The notes below the pieces were generated by a model. The model ran no database searches and was not told the DNA's origin. It saw only the letters and a program-made list of their open reading frames with translations. Shown here in pieces: positions 53,176 to 64,000 of a DNA stretch of 64,000 bases. This DNA comes from Alkalicoccus daliensis (GTDB lineage Bacteria > Bacillota > Bacilli > Bacillales > Salisediminibacteriaceae): contig NZ_FNIL01000002.1 in the NCBI RefSeq assembly GCF_900103955.1, positions 1-64,000 on the forward strand, given 5' to 3'. Position 1 is the first letter of the stretch; each line of letters opens with the position of its first letter. The translations under genes were made by a program, and so were the position numbers.

Positions 53176-54036
53176 ATGATTCGAGATCTTTTTTCAAAAA
53201 AGAAAAAATACGCAAAAATCCCTTCAGAAGGTGCAAAGCAGGAAGTTCCGGAAGGATTGATGGCAAAGTGTCCGGAATGTAAGGCCATATGCTACATAAA
53301 GGAACTGCGTAAAAATGATATGGTATGCGAACAGTGCGGCTACCATCACAGGCTTACAGCTGGAGAAAGACTGCACTGTACCATTGATGAAGAAAGTTTC
53401 GAAGAATTTAATGCAGGCATGATTGCCATGGATCCATTGAATTTTCCGGAATATAAGGAAAAGTCTGCAGTGGACCGTGAAAAAACAGGTCTCAGCGAAG
53501 CGATCGTAACAGGCTATGCGAAAATTGACGATCAGCCGGTAGTCATCGGTGTAATGGATGCGCGTTTTCGAATGGGCAGCATGGGCTCAGTAGTAGGTGA
53601 AAAAATTGTGCGGGCTGTGGAAAAAGCGATAGAAAAACGTGTTCCGTTGATTTTATTTGCAGCTTCCGGAGGGGCACGTATGCAGGAAGGGGTAGTCAGC
53701 TTGATGCAGATGGCAAAAACGAGCACCGCTCTCCGCCGCCTGCATGAAGAAAAGCTTTTGTTTATCAGCGTAATGACGCACCCTACAACGGGAGGCGTTT
53801 CGGCAAGCTTTGCCTCTCTTGGTGATATTAATCTGGCAGAACCAGGTGCGTTAATCGGTTTTGCAGGAAGAAGAATTATAGAACAGACGATCAGGCAGAA
53901 GCTTCCGGATGACTTTCAGACTGCAGAATTTTTAATGGAACATGGACAGCTGGATCAGGTAGTACACCGGCATGATATGAGGCAGACACTTTCTGCTGTT
54001 ATCGCAATACACACTCCACAGGGAAAGGAGGCATAA
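53176..54036 (+). CDS. accD: Acetyl-CoA carboxylase carboxyltransferase subunit beta
   Basis: 286 residues. N-terminal four-Cys zinc ribbon [24 protein letters not shown] (Cys pairs), and a crotonase-fold core with [22 protein letters not shown] and [17 protein letters not shown]. With AccA it transfers the carboxyl group from biotin to acetyl-CoA, making malonyl-CoA. SD GGAGG. Four bases before accA, so an operon. Confidence 0.97.
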   Translation: MIRDLFSKKKKYAKIPSEGAKQEVPEGLMAKCPECKAICYIKELRKNDMVCEQCGYHHRLTAGERLHCTIDEESFEEFNAGMIAMDPLNFPEYKEKSAVDREKTGLSEAIVTGYAKIDDQPVVIGVMDARFRMGSMGSVVGEKIVRAVEKAIEKRVPLILFAASGGARMQEGVVSLMQMAKTSTALRRLHEEKLLFISVMTHPTTGGVSASFASLGDINLAEPGALIGFAGRRIIEQTIRQKLPDDFQTAEFLMEHGQLDQVVHRHDMRQTLSAVIAIHTPQGKEA

Positions 54037-54040
54037 CAAA

Positions 54041-55018
54041 GTGGCAGAACAATTACCATTCGAAAAGCCAATTGTAGAACTTCGGAATAAAATAGCTGAA
54101 TTAAGAATTTTTACAGAAGAAAAAGAAATCGACTTATCAGGAGAAATTGAAAAACTTGAAAAACGCCTGGAGCAATTGGAAGAAGAAATTTACGGCAACA
54201 TGAAACCTTGGGACCGTGTGCAGCTGGCCAGACACTCTCAGCGGCCGACTACTAAAGATTACATTAATCATCTTTTCTCCAATTTTCTGGAGTTTCATGG
54301 AGATCGTCTTCATGGCGATGATGCGGCAATCATTGGCGGTATCGCTACATTTGATGGCAGTCCGGTAACAGTTATCGGGCATCAGCGCGGAAAAGATACA
54401 AAAGAGAATATCCACAGAAATTTTGGTATGCCTCACCCGGAAGGCTACCGTAAAGCACTGCGTCTCATGAAACAGGCGGAAAAATTTTCCCGTCCAATTA
54501 TCTGTTTCATTGATACGAAAGGAGCTTTTCCCGGGCAGGCAGCTGAAGAGCGGGGCCAGAGCGAGGCTATTGCACGGAATTTGATTGAAATGGCAGGTCT
54601 GCGAACGCCGATTATCTGTGTTGTCATAGGAGAAGGAGGAAGCGGTGGAGCGCTTGCTTTAGGAGTAGGTGACCGGATGTATATGCTGGAAAATGCTACA
54701 TATTCCGTAATTTCTCCTGAAGGTGCAGCTGCGCTTCTATGGAAAGATGCTTCCCAGGCACGGAGAGCGGCTGAAACAATGAAAATTACTGCACCGGATT
54801 TATTTGAACTCGGAATAATTGATCATATGATTGCAGAAGTCCGCGGCGGAGCTCACCGGGATGTAGTAAGCCAGGCAGAGGAAATCCGCGCCGTATTGAA
54901 AGAAGGGCTGAAGTCTCTTGCCGGTTTAGACAAAGAAACGCTTGTGAAACAAAGGCATGAAAAATTTAATCAAATAGGAGAGTATTCCGATGTAAACGAT
55001 AACAACGTTGAAGGATAG
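54041..55018 (+). CDS. accA: Acetyl-CoA carboxylase carboxyltransferase subunit alpha
   Basis: 325 residues, GTG start with AAAGGAGG 9 bases upstream. N-terminal coiled coil ([21 protein letters not shown]), then [41 protein letters not shown] and [17 protein letters not shown] (oxyanion hole). Partner of AccD. The acc pair is in the order found in Bacillus, followed by pfkA and pyk. Confidence 0.97.
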   Translation: MAEQLPFEKPIVELRNKIAELRIFTEEKEIDLSGEIEKLEKRLEQLEEEIYGNMKPWDRVQLARHSQRPTTKDYINHLFSNFLEFHGDRLHGDDAAIIGGIATFDGSPVTVIGHQRGKDTKENIHRNFGMPHPEGYRKALRLMKQAEKFSRPIICFIDTKGAFPGQAAEERGQSEAIARNLIEMAGLRTPIICVVIGEGGSGGALALGVGDRMYMLENATYSVISPEGAAALLWKDASQARRAAETMKITAPDLFELGIIDHMIAEVRGGAHRDVVSQAEEIRAVLKEGLKSLAGLDKETLVKQRHEKFNQIGEYSDVNDNNVEG

Positions 55019-55141
55019 GGATATTTGTCGAATGCAAATTGTTGCGCAGATTTTGGAAGAGTCTGCTCTCTATTGTTTTTAAAAATTGAAAGTGTTATTT
55101 TAAAAACATGCAAAGAAAATCGACGCAATACTATGGGGTGA

Positions 55142-56110
<969 letters not shown>

Positions 56111-56205
56111 CTGGTGCTGAAGCACGGCAGCTGGGACGTCGCATTTGACGGTCCTGGCTTTTGTGCGGAAATGCACACAGTGAATACCAAGGAGGAAATT
56201 AAACG

Positions 56206-57960
56206 ATGAGAAAAACGAAAATTGTTTGTACGATAGGACCGGCAAGTGAGTCGAAAGAAAAGCTTACGCAGCTGATTGATGCAGGAATGAACGTAGCACG
56301 CTTGAATTTTTCCCACGGTGATTTTGAAGAGCATGGAGCACGTATCAAAAATATCCGTGAAGCATCTGAGAAGGCAGGCAAGGATACAGCGATTCTTCTG
56401 GATACAAAAGGTCCTGAAATACGCACGCAGACCCTTGAAGGTGGAGCAGTAGAACTTGAAAAAGGACAGACGCTCCGCGTGTCGATGGAAGAAGTAGTAG
56501 GAAATAAAGATGTGATTTCCGTTACTTATCCAGGATTGGTAAATGACGTGCAGGCTGGTTCGAAGCTGCTTTTGGATGACGGGCTTTTAGAGCTTCTTGT
56601 TACGGAAGTGAAGGAAAAAGAACTCGTGACGGAAGTGCTGAACAGCGGTACCCTCAAAAATAAAAAGGGTGTCAACGTGCCGAACGTAAGTGTAAGTCTT
56701 CCTGGGATCACCGAGAAAGATGCAGCAGATATTATATTCGGTATTGAACAGGATGTTGATTTTATTGCTGCTTCGTTTGTACGTCGTGCATCTGATGTAC
56801 TTGAAATCAGGGAACTTCTTGAAAAGCATAATGCTGCACACATCCACATTATTCCTAAAATCGAAAATCAGGAAGGTGTAGACAATATTGAGGAGATTCT
56901 GGAAGTTTCAGACGGCCTCATGGTAGCACGTGGAGATCTTGGAGTGGAAATTCCACCGGAAGAAGTACCACTTGTACAAAAAGATCTTATTAAACGCTGC
57001 AACCGTCTTGGCAAGCCTGTTATTACAGCTACACAAATGCTCGATTCCATGCAGCGCAACCCGCGCCCAACCCGCGCAGAAGCTTCCGACGTTGCGAATG
57101 CTATTTTAGATGGCACAGACGCCATCATGCTTTCCGGTGAAACGGCTGCGGGAATTTATCCTGTAGAATCTGTCCAGACGATGCAGAATATAGCACTGCG
57201 TGCAGAAACTGCGATGCAGCATGAAAGTGTACTCAAAAGAATTACGGAGGAAAGTGACCGTACAATCACAGAAGCAATCAGCCAGTCTGTTGCACATACT
57301 GCAATGAACCTGAAAGCTACTGCGATTTTAACAGCAACACAAAGTGGCCATACTGCAAGAATGATCTCTAAGTATCGTCCGGAGTCACTGATTATTGCTG
57401 TAACGAGCAGTCCAAGAGTGAGCCGTACGCTTTCACTTGTGTGGGGCGTACATGCGCAGCTCGGCAGTACAGTAAGTTCTACTGATGAAATGCTGCAGCT
57501 CTCTGTAAATGAATCACTTAAGTCCGGTTACGTGAAAAACGGGGACCTGGTAGTAATTACTGCCGGCGTACCAGTTGGAGAGCAGGGAACTACGAACCTG
57601 CTGAAAGTTCATGTAATTGGTGAAGTAATCGCGAAAGGTCAGGGAATCGGCCGCAAAGTGAAAAAAGGATCTGTGGTAATTGCAAACAGTTCTGAAGAAG
57701 CAATTGCAAAAACAAAACAGGGAGATATCCTGGTAACGAATAATACAGACCGTGACATGATGGAAGCTTTTGAAAAAGCGGGTGCTGTTATTACGGAGCA
57801 GGGCGGACTTACTTCCCACGCAGCTGTCGTAGGATTGAACCTGGGAATTCCAGTAGTCGTCGGCGTTGAAAATGCACGCAGCAAATTTAATGACGGTGAC
57901 CGTGTTACTGTAGATGGAACGCAGGGGAAGATTTACAAAGGATCAGCAAGTATCTTATAA
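56206..57960 (+). CDS. pyk: Pyruvate kinase with C-terminal PEP-utilizer domain
   Basis: 584 residues. Barrel with [23 protein letters not shown]-like [25 protein letters not shown] and [10 protein letters not shown]; then the allosteric C domain and an extra C-terminal domain (about 475-584) containing [21 protein letters not shown], the phosphohistidine-type motif of PEP-utilising enzymes, as in Geobacillus and Bacillus Pyk. It makes pyruvate and ATP from PEP. SD AAGGAGG. Ends 20 bp before the terminator. Confidence 0.98.
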   Translation: MRKTKIVCTIGPASESKEKLTQLIDAGMNVARLNFSHGDFEEHGARIKNIREASEKAGKDTAILLDTKGPEIRTQTLEGGAVELEKGQTLRVSMEEVVGNKDVISVTYPGLVNDVQAGSKLLLDDGLLELLVTEVKEKELVTEVLNSGTLKNKKGVNVPNVSVSLPGITEKDAADIIFGIEQDVDFIAASFVRRASDVLEIRELLEKHNAAHIHIIPKIENQEGVDNIEEILEVSDGLMVARGDLGVEIPPEEVPLVQKDLIKRCNRLGKPVITATQMLDSMQRNPRPTRAEASDVANAILDGTDAIMLSGETAAGIYPVESVQTMQNIALRAETAMQHESVLKRITEESDRTITEAISQSVAHTAMNLKATAILTATQSGHTARMISKYRPESLIIAVTSSPRVSRTLSLVWGVHAQLGSTVSSTDEMLQLSVNESLKSGYVKNGDLVVITAGVPVGEQGTTNLLKVHVIGEVIAKGQGIGRKVKKGSVVIANSSEEAIAKTKQGDILVTNNTDRDMMEAFEKAGAVITEQGGLTSHAAVVGLNLGIPVVVGVENARSKFNDGDRVTVDGTQGKIYKGSASIL

Positions 57961-57978
57961 TAAACCGAAAGAGATTTA

Positions 57979-58018
57979 CCGACGTGAGAAAGAGTCCGCT
58001 CTTTTTCACGTCTTTTTA
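57979..58018 (+). terminator. Terminator of pfkA-pyk
   Basis: GACGTGAGAAAGAG / CTCTTTTTCACGTC stem with TTTTTATT tail. Confidence 0.9.
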
Positions 58019-58237
58019 TTGAACCTTTGAACGAAAGAACTTTTCAAATATTAGTTAAATACCTGAATTCGAAAAAAGGTCTTCACCAACTCAATAAATG
58101 AAACTCTTTTAAAGATCATCACGTAAAGAGATTACGCTCATTAAAATGGAGGCGCCGTTTTACGATTTCAGCGCAAAAATATATACAATTAAATTTCGGA
58201 TTTTACCAGCATGAATAAAAAAGTGAGGTGTGAAAAA

Positions 58238-58648
58238 TTGAAAAAAATACTATTGCTACTGCTTATCGTAGTACCAGCACTTGAAATAGCTGTGATCTTT
58301 TTATCATGGAACACTTTCGGTCTGCTGCTGACAGTATTGTTTATTATAATTACAGGTGTACTCGGCGCTGCTTTAGCTCGTAAAGAAGGACTGCAGGCAA
58401 TTCGAAAAGCACAGCTGAGAACCTCCCAGGGCCAGGTCCCGGGAAATGAACTGCTTGATGGTATATGCATTCTGGTCGGTGGAGTTGTATTGTTAACACC
58501 GGGATTTATCAGTGATGCTTTAGGATTTCTCCTGCTTATTCCCGCAACACGGGAGATGTTCAAAAAGCTGATGCAGAAAATGTATGAGAAAATGATCCGA
58601 TCAGGGAATGTGTATGTGATCAGTGATCAGAACGGCCGTAAATTCTAA
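58238..58648 (+). CDS. fxsA: FxsA-family membrane protein
   Basis: 136 residues with hydrophobic helices (ILLLLLIVVPALEIAVIFL; LLLTVLFIIITGVLGAALA; GICILVGGVVLLTPGFISDALGFLLLIP, listed in order) and a charged tail. FxsA proteins have been linked to phage exclusion (E. coli) but the role in Bacillus is unknown. A TTG start at 58238 is preferred because GAGGTG lies 8 bases upstream and the protein then starts like other FxsA proteins; an in-frame ATG at 58211 has no SD. Sits between pyk and the DUF441 gene. Confidence 0.88.
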   Translation: MKKILLLLLIVVPALEIAVIFLSWNTFGLLLTVLFIIITGVLGAALARKEGLQAIRKAQLRTSQGQVPGNELLDGICILVGGVVLLTPGFISDALGFLLLIPATREMFKKLMQKMYEKMIRSGNVYVISDQNGRKF

Positions 58649-58658
58649 AAATACATCC

Positions 58659-58685
58659 GCCCATCAGACCTTTTCTGATGGGCAC
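58659..58685 (+). terminator. Hairpin after fxsA, possible weak terminator
   Basis: GCCCATCAG/CTGATGGGC stem with a short loop, 10 bp after the stop; the tail (ACTGCTTTGTTT) is not a good T-run. Confidence 0.45.
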
Positions 58686-58774
58686 TGCTTTGTTTATCGA
58701 AGCTTTTAATCGGCAAATCGGTTTAATATATAAATGCTTTCAAAGACTTTAAATGAGGGAAGGAAATTTGAAAT

Positions 58775-59245
58775 ATGAACCAACCGTTAATTTTTATGCT
58801 GCTGCTTCTTGCTGTCGGTTTTTTTGCTAAAAATCAGACATTAATGATAGCTGTAGCTGTACTGCTCGTAATTCATTACTCAGGGTTTGGGAACAGTGTA
58901 CTTCCTTATATTCAATCAAAAGGAATTCAAATAGGGGTAACGATTATTACGATTGCTGTTCTTGTTCCTATTATGACCGGTGATATTGGATTAAGAGACC
59001 TGCAGGAAGCAATGGGTTCCTCGTACGCCTGGATCGCACTTGTATCAGGGATTTTTGTAGCAGTAATAGCTGCAAATGGAATTGATCTTCTGCAAAGTGA
59101 TCCTCATATCACAGTAGCATTGGTTTTTGGTACAATTTTAGCAGTTGCAGTTTTTGGAGGAGTAGCTGTAGGACCGGTAATTGGAGCTGGAATTGCATAC
59201 CTTGCTATGCGTATAGTGGAATTCTTCAGTACATTAGGTGGATAA
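58775..59245 (+). CDS. ytwI: DUF441-family membrane protein (YtwI-like)
   Basis: 156 residues, four to five hydrophobic helices, starting MNQPLIFMLLLLAVGFFAKN, with the DUF441 hallmarks GDIGLRDL and GGVAVGPVIGAGIAYL. Function unknown. SD AGGGAAGGA. In B. subtilis ytvI lies between fxsA and ytwI; it is absent here. Confidence 0.88.
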   Translation: MNQPLIFMLLLLAVGFFAKNQTLMIAVAVLLVIHYSGFGNSVLPYIQSKGIQIGVTIITIAVLVPIMTGDIGLRDLQEAMGSSYAWIALVSGIFVAVIAANGIDLLQSDPHITVALVFGTILAVAVFGGVAVGPVIGAGIAYLAMRIVEFFSTLGG

Positions 59246-59275
59246 AGTGCGCTCCCGGCGCACTATTTTCCAAAA
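59246..59275 (+). terminator. Terminator of the DUF441 gene
   Basis: AGTGCGC / GCGCACT stem directly after the stop codon, followed by ATTTTCC. Confidence 0.7.
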
Positions 59276-59311
59276 AGATTGAATCTTCTTACGTATTTCA
59301 AAACTTTTGCG

Positions 59312-59339
59312 TTCACAAAAAAGTGAAAAATGGTATAAT
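59312..59339 (+). promoter_or_regulatory. SigA-type promoter of citZ
   Basis: -35 TTCACA (59312-59317), 16-bp spacer, perfect -10 TATAAT (59334-59339), leaving a leader of about 175 nt. Confidence 0.7.
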
Positions 59340-59388
59340 AGGTAACGTGACATTACCAAATACATAGGAAATGATGGTTTGGTCCCTG

Positions 59389-59416
59389 CGGTTAAGCACT
59401 TTGGTAACCGCTTTCT
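59389..59416 (+). promoter_or_regulatory. Candidate cre site within a hairpin of the citZ leader
   Basis: GGTAACCGCTTTCT (59403-59416) fits cre at 12 of 14 positions and lies 64-77 bp after the -10, where bound CcpA could block elongation. Part of it forms the right arm of a perfect hairpin GCGGTTA/TAACCGC (59389-59411). The rest of the leader shows no gene. Confidence 0.5.
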
Positions 59417-59522
59417 AATTTTCAGGAACTGCCGCAGCCAATCTCTACAAGAAGTCCCTTTGCGGAATCCTTCATTTACCAACGGGCACGTCCCGCATAT
59501 TTGTTTGTAAAGGAGAGATAGC

Positions 59523-60638
59523 ATGAGTCATACAAAAGGTTTAGAAGGTATTGTTGCTACAACCTCACAGGTCAGTTCAATCGTAGATGGTGTGTTAACA
59601 TATCACGGTTATAACATCGATGATTTAGCTGATAATGCAACATTTGAAGAAGTAGTTTATCTGTTATGGAACTACCGCCTTCCAAATAAGGAAGAGCTTT
59701 CATCTTTCTCCAAAGAGCTTTCCCAGGCAGCAACGGTGCCGGATGAAGTGATTGATCAGATGAGATCCTTCCCGATCGACAAGGTGCATCCGATGGCTGC
59801 CCTTCGCACCGCAGTTTCGAACCTGGCGCTGTTTGATGAAGAAGCAGATGAAATGGATGAAGAAGCAAACCGCCGGAAAGCAGTAAAACTTCAAGCGAAA
59901 ATTCCAACAATTGTTACGGCGTTTGCCCGTATCCGTCAGGGAAAAGACCCTGTAGCACCCAAAGAAGGATTAAGCTTTGCAGCTAATTTCCTCTATATGC
60001 TGAACGGTGAAGAACCAGATGAAACCTCTGAAAAAGCATTTAATAAAGCCTTGGTAATCCATGCGGATCATGAATTGAATGCTTCTACATTTACTGCCCG
60101 CGTTTGTGTAGCAACTCTTTCTGATGTGTACTCCGGAATCACTTCTGCGATCGGCGCACTTAAAGGCCCTCTTCACGGAGGAGCAAATGAGCGTGTTATG
60201 TCTATGCTGAATGAAATTGGCGACAGTGAAAAGGCAGAGGAATATATTAAAAAAGCACTTGAAAATAAAGTGAAAATTATGGGCTTCGGTCACCGTGTTT
60301 ATAAAGATGGGGACCCTCGTGCAAAGCACCTGAAAGAAATGTCACGACAGCTCACAGAAGTTACCGGAGAATCAAAGTGGTATGACATGAGCGTGAAAAT
60401 TGATGAAATCGTTACAAATGAAAAAGGGCTGCTTCCAAACGTAGACTTTTATTCCGCATCGGTTTATCACAGCCTGGGTATTGAACACGATATTTTCACT
60501 CCGATCTTTGCAGTGAGCCGTGTTTCCGGCTGGCTTGCTCATATTCTTGAGCAGTATGCAGATAACCGGTTGATCCGTCCGCGGGCTGAATACACAGGTC
60601 CTGAAAAACAGGAATGGGTACCGCTTGAAAAAAGATAA
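59523..60638 (+). CDS. citZ: Citrate synthase
   Basis: 371 residues, type I short citrate synthase. Active-site residues in HADHELNASTF (His), GFGHRVYKDGDPRA (His) and NVDFYSASVYHSLG (Asp). It condenses oxaloacetate with acetyl-CoA. SD AAAGGAG before ATG. First gene of citZ-icd-mdh with its own promoter and leader. Confidence 0.98.
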   Translation: MSHTKGLEGIVATTSQVSSIVDGVLTYHGYNIDDLADNATFEEVVYLLWNYRLPNKEELSSFSKELSQAATVPDEVIDQMRSFPIDKVHPMAALRTAVSNLALFDEEADEMDEEANRRKAVKLQAKIPTIVTAFARIRQGKDPVAPKEGLSFAANFLYMLNGEEPDETSEKAFNKALVIHADHELNASTFTARVCVATLSDVYSGITSAIGALKGPLHGGANERVMSMLNEIGDSEKAEEYIKKALENKVKIMGFGHRVYKDGDPRAKHLKEMSRQLTEVTGESKWYDMSVKIDEIVTNEKGLLPNVDFYSASVYHSLGIEHDIFTPIFAVSRVSGWLAHILEQYADNRLIRPRAEYTGPEKQEWVPLEKR

Positions 60639-60748
60639 GATTTTGTGATAAAGGTTAAATAGGAGCTGTGTTTATTGCAGTTCCTGCCTTTACTATATTT
60701 ATGTGAAGAGTCGAACTATTCGAATTATTTCTAGGAGGTTTTTGTTTT

Positions 60749-62017
60749 ATGTCAGGAGAAAAAATTACCGTAACTAATGGAGAATTACACGTACCAAATA
60801 CACCAATCATCCCGTTTATCGAAGGTGACGGCATTGGACCGGATATCTGGAAGGCAGCTTCTAAAGTAATCGAAGCAGCTGTAGATAAAGCTTACAACGG
60901 TGAGAAAGCAATCGAGTGGAAAGAAGTACTTGCCGGGCAGAAAGCACACGACACTACTGGTGAGTGGCTTCCAAATGAAACTTTGGATACGATCCGTGAA
61001 TATATGATTGCTATTAAAGGTCCGCTTACAACACCAATCGGCGGCGGTTTCCGTTCTTTGAACGTGGCACTGCGCCAGGAGCTTGATTTGTTTGCCTGCG
61101 TGCGTCCAGTACGTTGGTATGAAGGAGTACCTTCTCCAGTTAAGCGTCCTGAAGATACGGACATGGTTATTTTCCGTGAAAACTCAGAAGATATCTACGC
61201 TGGAATTGAGTTTCAGGAAGGTACACCTGAGGCAAAGAAATTAATTGATTTTCTTCAAAATGATATGGGAGCTGACAAAATCCGTTTCCCTGAAACTTCC
61301 GGGATCGGTATTAAGCCGATTTCTAAAGAAGGTACAGAGCGTCTTGTACGTTCCGCACTTGAATATACACTGGAGCAGGGAAGAAAGAGTCTTACTCTCG
61401 TGCACAAAGGGAATATCATGAAATTCACTGAAGGAGCGTTTAAAAACTGGGGCTATGAGCTTGCAGAGCGTGAATTCGGAGATAAAGTATTTACTTGGAG
61501 AGAGTACGATGAAATCGTAGAGCAAAAAGGAAAAGATGCGGCGAATGCTGCGCAGGATGAAGCGGAAAAAGCCGGCAAGATCATCGTAAAAGATGCAATT
61601 GCGGATATCTTCCTGCAGCAGATCCTTACTCGTCCAAAAGAGTTTGATGTAGTAGCTACAATGAACCTGAACGGGGACTATGTATCTGATGCACTTGCAG
61701 CACAAGTAGGCGGAATCGGTATTGCACCTGGAGCGAACATTAACTATGATTCAGGACACGCAATTTTCGAAGCTACTCACGGAACTGCGCCTAAATATGC
61801 TGGAGAAGATAAAGTAAACCCATCTTCTGTTCTTCTGTCTGGTGTATTAATGCTTCGTCACCTCGGCTGGGGAGAAGCAGCAGATATGATCGAAAACGCA
61901 ATGGATAAAACGATTGCGGAAAAAACAGTAACATACGACTTTGCCCGTTTAATGGACGGCGCAACAGAAGTGAAATGTTCTGAATTCGGAGATGCTCTAA
62001 TTAAAAACCTGGGTTAA
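60749..62017 (+). CDS. icd: NADP-dependent isocitrate dehydrogenase
   Basis: 422 residues, E. coli/Bacillus-type [17 protein letters not shown], substrate Ser in [21 protein letters not shown]-type [14 protein letters not shown], [12 protein letters not shown] and [19 protein letters not shown] are visible. It makes 2-oxoglutarate and NADPH. SD AGGAGG before ATG. The 110 bp after citZ carry the hairpin AGGAGCTG/CAGTTCCT but no T-run, so readthrough from citZ is likely. Confidence 0.98.
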   Translation: MSGEKITVTNGELHVPNTPIIPFIEGDGIGPDIWKAASKVIEAAVDKAYNGEKAIEWKEVLAGQKAHDTTGEWLPNETLDTIREYMIAIKGPLTTPIGGGFRSLNVALRQELDLFACVRPVRWYEGVPSPVKRPEDTDMVIFRENSEDIYAGIEFQEGTPEAKKLIDFLQNDMGADKIRFPETSGIGIKPISKEGTERLVRSALEYTLEQGRKSLTLVHKGNIMKFTEGAFKNWGYELAEREFGDKVFTWREYDEIVEQKGKDAANAAQDEAEKAGKIIVKDAIADIFLQQILTRPKEFDVVATMNLNGDYVSDALAAQVGGIGIAPGANINYDSGHAIFEATHGTAPKYAGEDKVNPSSVLLSGVLMLRHLGWGEAADMIENAMDKTIAEKTVTYDFARLMDGATEVKCSEFGDALIKNLG

Positions 62018-62063
62018 TAAATTGTTCCGCAGGAATGTTTAAGCAGAGGGAGCGTGTATAAAT

Positions 62064-63002
62064 ATGGCTTCAATCAAACGCAGAAAAATCACTGTGGTAG
62101 GAAGCGGCTTCACTGGTGCCACTACTGCGCTTATGACAGCGCAGAAGGAACTTGGTGATGTAGTGCTTGTAGATATTCCAAACAACGAAGATCCCACAAA
62201 AGGTAAGGCACTGGATATACTTGAGGCAGGTCCGGTACAGGGTTTCGATGCAAGGATTACCGGGACTTCCAACTATGCGGATACGGCAGATTCCGATGTA
62301 GTAGTGATTACTGCCGGTATTCCCCGTAAGCCTGGAATGAGCAGGGATGATCTCATCAGTACGAACGCTGGCATTATGCGCAGTGTTACGAAAGAGATCG
62401 TAAAGTATTCTCCGGAATGCTTTATCATCGTGCTTACCAACCCGGTGGATGCAATGACTTATGCTGTATTTCAGGAAGCAGGATTTCCTAAAAGCCGGGT
62501 AATCGGCCAGTCAGGAGTTCTGGACACTGCCCGGTTTAACACATTTGTAGCGGAAGAATTAAATGTATCAGTGGAAGACGTGCAGGGATTTGTGCTGGGC
62601 GGCCATGGGGATGATATGGTGCCGATGCTGCGCTATAGTTCCGTAGGCGGAATTCCAGTCAGCAAGCTGATCCCGGAAAAGCGTCTTCAGGAAATTGTGG
62701 AACGAACTAGAAAGGGCGGAGGAGAAATTGTAGGCCTTCTTGGTAACGGAAGCGCCTACTATGCTCCTGCTGCCTCTATCGTCCAGATGGTAGAAGCAAT
62801 TGTGAAGGATAAAAAACGTATCCTGCCCGCGATTGCCTATTTGGAAGGGGAATATGGCTACTCTGATATTTATCTGGGAGTCCCTACCATTATAGGTGGA
62901 GCTGGGTTAGAGAAAATTTTTGAGCTGGAGCTTACAGATGAGGAAAAAGCAGATCTGGATAAGTCTGCAGATTCTGTTAAAACTGTAATGAAAGCTTTAT
63001 AA
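62064..63002 (+). CDS. mdh: Malate dehydrogenase (LDH-like type)
   Basis: 312 residues. NAD-binding [19 protein letters not shown], substrate loop [24 protein letters not shown], catalytic [11 protein letters not shown]-type [12 protein letters not shown], and [12 protein letters not shown]. It oxidises malate to oxaloacetate, supplying citrate synthase. SD AGAGGGAG. Last TCA gene of the operon; 85 bp separates it from the MaoC gene. Confidence 0.97.
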   Translation: MASIKRRKITVVGSGFTGATTALMTAQKELGDVVLVDIPNNEDPTKGKALDILEAGPVQGFDARITGTSNYADTADSDVVVITAGIPRKPGMSRDDLISTNAGIMRSVTKEIVKYSPECFIIVLTNPVDAMTYAVFQEAGFPKSRVIGQSGVLDTARFNTFVAEELNVSVEDVQGFVLGGHGDDMVPMLRYSSVGGIPVSKLIPEKRLQEIVERTRKGGGEIVGLLGNGSAYYAPAASIVQMVEAIVKDKKRILPAIAYLEGEYGYSDIYLGVPTIIGGAGLEKIFELELTDEEKADLDKSADSVKTVMKAL

Positions 63003-63053
63003 TAGTAAGAAGTGGACGGCTGGGGCTTACCCGGCTTTCCCTTGCATCAATAT

Positions 63054-63067
63054 TGTAAGCGCTTTCT
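63054..63067. promoter_or_regulatory. Near-perfect cre (CcpA) site before the MaoC gene
   Basis: TGTAAGCGCTTTCT matches TGWAANCGNTNWCA at 13 of 14 positions and contains the perfect core AAGCGCTT. It ends 19 bp before the ATG. Confidence 0.7.
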
Positions 63068-63086
63068 TAGAGAGGGGAGGATATGT

Positions 63087-63566
63087 ATGTTTTCGAAAAG
63101 AAAACGTTTGGGAAAACTGATTGAAGAAGTAAAATCCGGGGATACATTTATTGCAGAATACAAAATTAAAGACAAAGATATTCTGCTGTATTTAGGATTC
63201 AGTGATGATTCAAACCCGGCTTATATTCAGCATGACTATGCCGCAAGAACTCCGTATAAACGCCCCATTGTGCCGCAGCTGATGCTTACCGGCTATATTA
63301 CATCCGCAGTATCGATGCATTTACCGGGGCCGGGCAGCGTGATGAAAGAGCAGAATATCCGGTTTTTAAAACCGATGTACCATTATGGCCTATTTAAATT
63401 AAAGCTTGTTGTAACTGAAGTGAATAAAGAGCTGAACGAAGTTACATTGGATGCAGAAGGTCTGGATGAGTATGATGATTTAGTATTAACAGCAAAATTA
63501 ATAGTAACTCCACCGTATCCCTGGAAACCAATGACAGAGGAAACAGGTACATTCGAGAACTTCTAG
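63087..63566 (+). CDS. MaoC-like hotdog dehydratase
   Basis: 159 residues. Hotdog fold with the hydratase-2-like segment YLGFSDDSNPAYIQHDYA (Asp and His of the R-specific enoyl-CoA hydratase catalytic dyad in the form SDDSNPxYxxxxYA), and PIVPQLMLTGYITSAVSMHLPGPG. It would hydrate or dehydrate an acyl-CoA; the substrate is unknown. ATG at 63087 with GGGGAGG upstream; the longer frame from 63012 overlaps the mdh intergenic region and the cre site. Possibly part of the citZ-icd-mdh transcript or separately CcpA-controlled. Confidence 0.85.
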   Translation: MFSKRKRLGKLIEEVKSGDTFIAEYKIKDKDILLYLGFSDDSNPAYIQHDYAARTPYKRPIVPQLMLTGYITSAVSMHLPGPGSVMKEQNIRFLKPMYHYGLFKLKLVVTEVNKELNEVTLDAEGLDEYDDLVLTAKLIVTPPYPWKPMTEETGTFENF

Positions 63567-64000
63567 CTTGCTCTGCTGTAAATCACGAAACGACTGCAGT
63601 GAAGTTTTACCATATCCATTATGGAACTGAACAGAGACACTCATGCAAAATTTTTGCACCATGAAGTATGAAAATTAATACTGCTGTGTAACGAAGGAGA
63701 GGGCGCACCAGCGCCGTTCAAGAATTTATTTTGGCGGACGTTCTTTCCGTCAAAATTAGTCGAGAACAAGCCCTTGGGTAAGCCGCTCCGAAAGTGAAGC
63801 AGCAGTATTACTTCTTTTTAGCGGAACTTTTATTTTCAAGGTAGTAAAACAATAAAAGCTCTTCACTACAGAAAGAGGTGGATTGCTGAATGGAAGCAGA
63901 AAAATTTTTGAAATGATCTTCACTCCGGACGGGGGTTGTCTGCCACTCATTATTCCCCCGTTAAACGCGACCGCATTTTCAGATTTTGCTTAACCCGTAC
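63567..64000 (+). repeat. Gene-free end of window with repeat family B copy B2
   Basis: Copy B2 occupies 63650-63846 and is nearly identical to 13462-13672, including GAAAATTAATACTGCTGTG, GGGCGCACCAGCGCC and CGGAACTTTTATTTTCAAGG. After it, 63847-64000 shows no supported gene; ACGGGGG/CCCCCGT (63936-63963) could form a long-loop hairpin. phoP, which follows mdh in B. subtilis, is not yet reached. Confidence 0.8.

Noticed and set aside
54137-54436. Minus-strand ORFs over accA, pfkA, icd and citZ of 90-150 residues
   Set aside because: All are shadows of strongly supported genes on the other strand, without SDs or family features.
63890-64000. Possible start of a new gene or phoP leader at the window end
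   Set aside because: ATG at about 63891 is followed by a stop after a dozen codons; nothing supports a gene start before the window ends.

Overview
The window is a piece of a Gram-positive, moderately low-GC chromosome from the family Bacillaceae. Gene content and order closely follow the Bacillus subtilis ytxGHJ-aroA-ccpA-motPS-acu-tyrS-rpsD-ezrA-thiI-sppA-tpx-ackA-nrnA-dnaE-accDA-pfkA-pyk-citZ-icd-mdh neighbourhood. Sodium-type flagellar stators (MotP/MotS) and unusually acidic secreted and linker segments (PBP tail, MotS linker, a small anchored acidic protein) suggest an alkaliphilic or haloalkaliphilic bacillus. That is an inference; no rRNA or tRNA gene was seen.

Layout: 1-330, end of an IS3-family insertion sequence that has landed in a dispersed repeat. 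746-3204, M29 aminopeptidase, then the ytxG/ytxH/brxC stress trio. 3276-5417, a long FtsA/PilM-like ATPase with C-terminal repeats, divergent from aroA. 5667-10601, aroA, ccpA, motP, motS and an MTA/SAH nucleosidase. 10694-13121, acuABC (leftward) with a candidate CcpA site but without the acsA partner. 13706-17053, a class A penicillin-binding protein with a long Asn/Ser/acidic tail. 17195-18758, T-box-controlled tyrS. 18977-19795, rpsD with a long leader. 20383-25929, GAF-GGDEF diguanylate cyclase, free-Met-sulfoxide reductase, HisJ and EzrA. 27598-31637, cysteine desulfurase, thiI and an amidohydrolase. 31722-37550, NAD kinase, sppA, RDD protein, tpx, a multispan membrane protein and the YtxK methyltransferase-like protein. 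37890-43523, ackA, uspA, an SDR, an M24 peptidase and the UPF0173 hydrolase. 43709-51080, lipoprotein, YtoI, YtpI, NrnA and DnaE. 51169-63566, a central-carbon block: malic enzyme, GntR regulator, accD-accA, pfkA, pyk, fxsA, DUF441, citZ, icd, mdh and a MaoC-like hydratase.

The genes are mostly housekeeping: glycolysis to TCA entry, fatty-acid initiation, acetate/acetyl-CoA metabolism and its regulator CcpA, cell-wall synthesis and division, thiol-redox defence and translation. CcpA-type operators are visible at acuA, in the citZ leader and before the MaoC gene, so the regulator and several likely targets lie in one window.

The unusual material is mainly between genes. Two families of dispersed non-coding repeats (called A and B here) occur repeatedly, and the preserved ends of family A sit directly against intrinsic terminators. 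In one case a terminator is duplicated on both sides of the element. Four sporulation-associated loci expected at these positions from B. subtilis (refZ, ytfJ, ytrHI, ytvI) are all absent. No CRISPR array, phage or defence island was seen.
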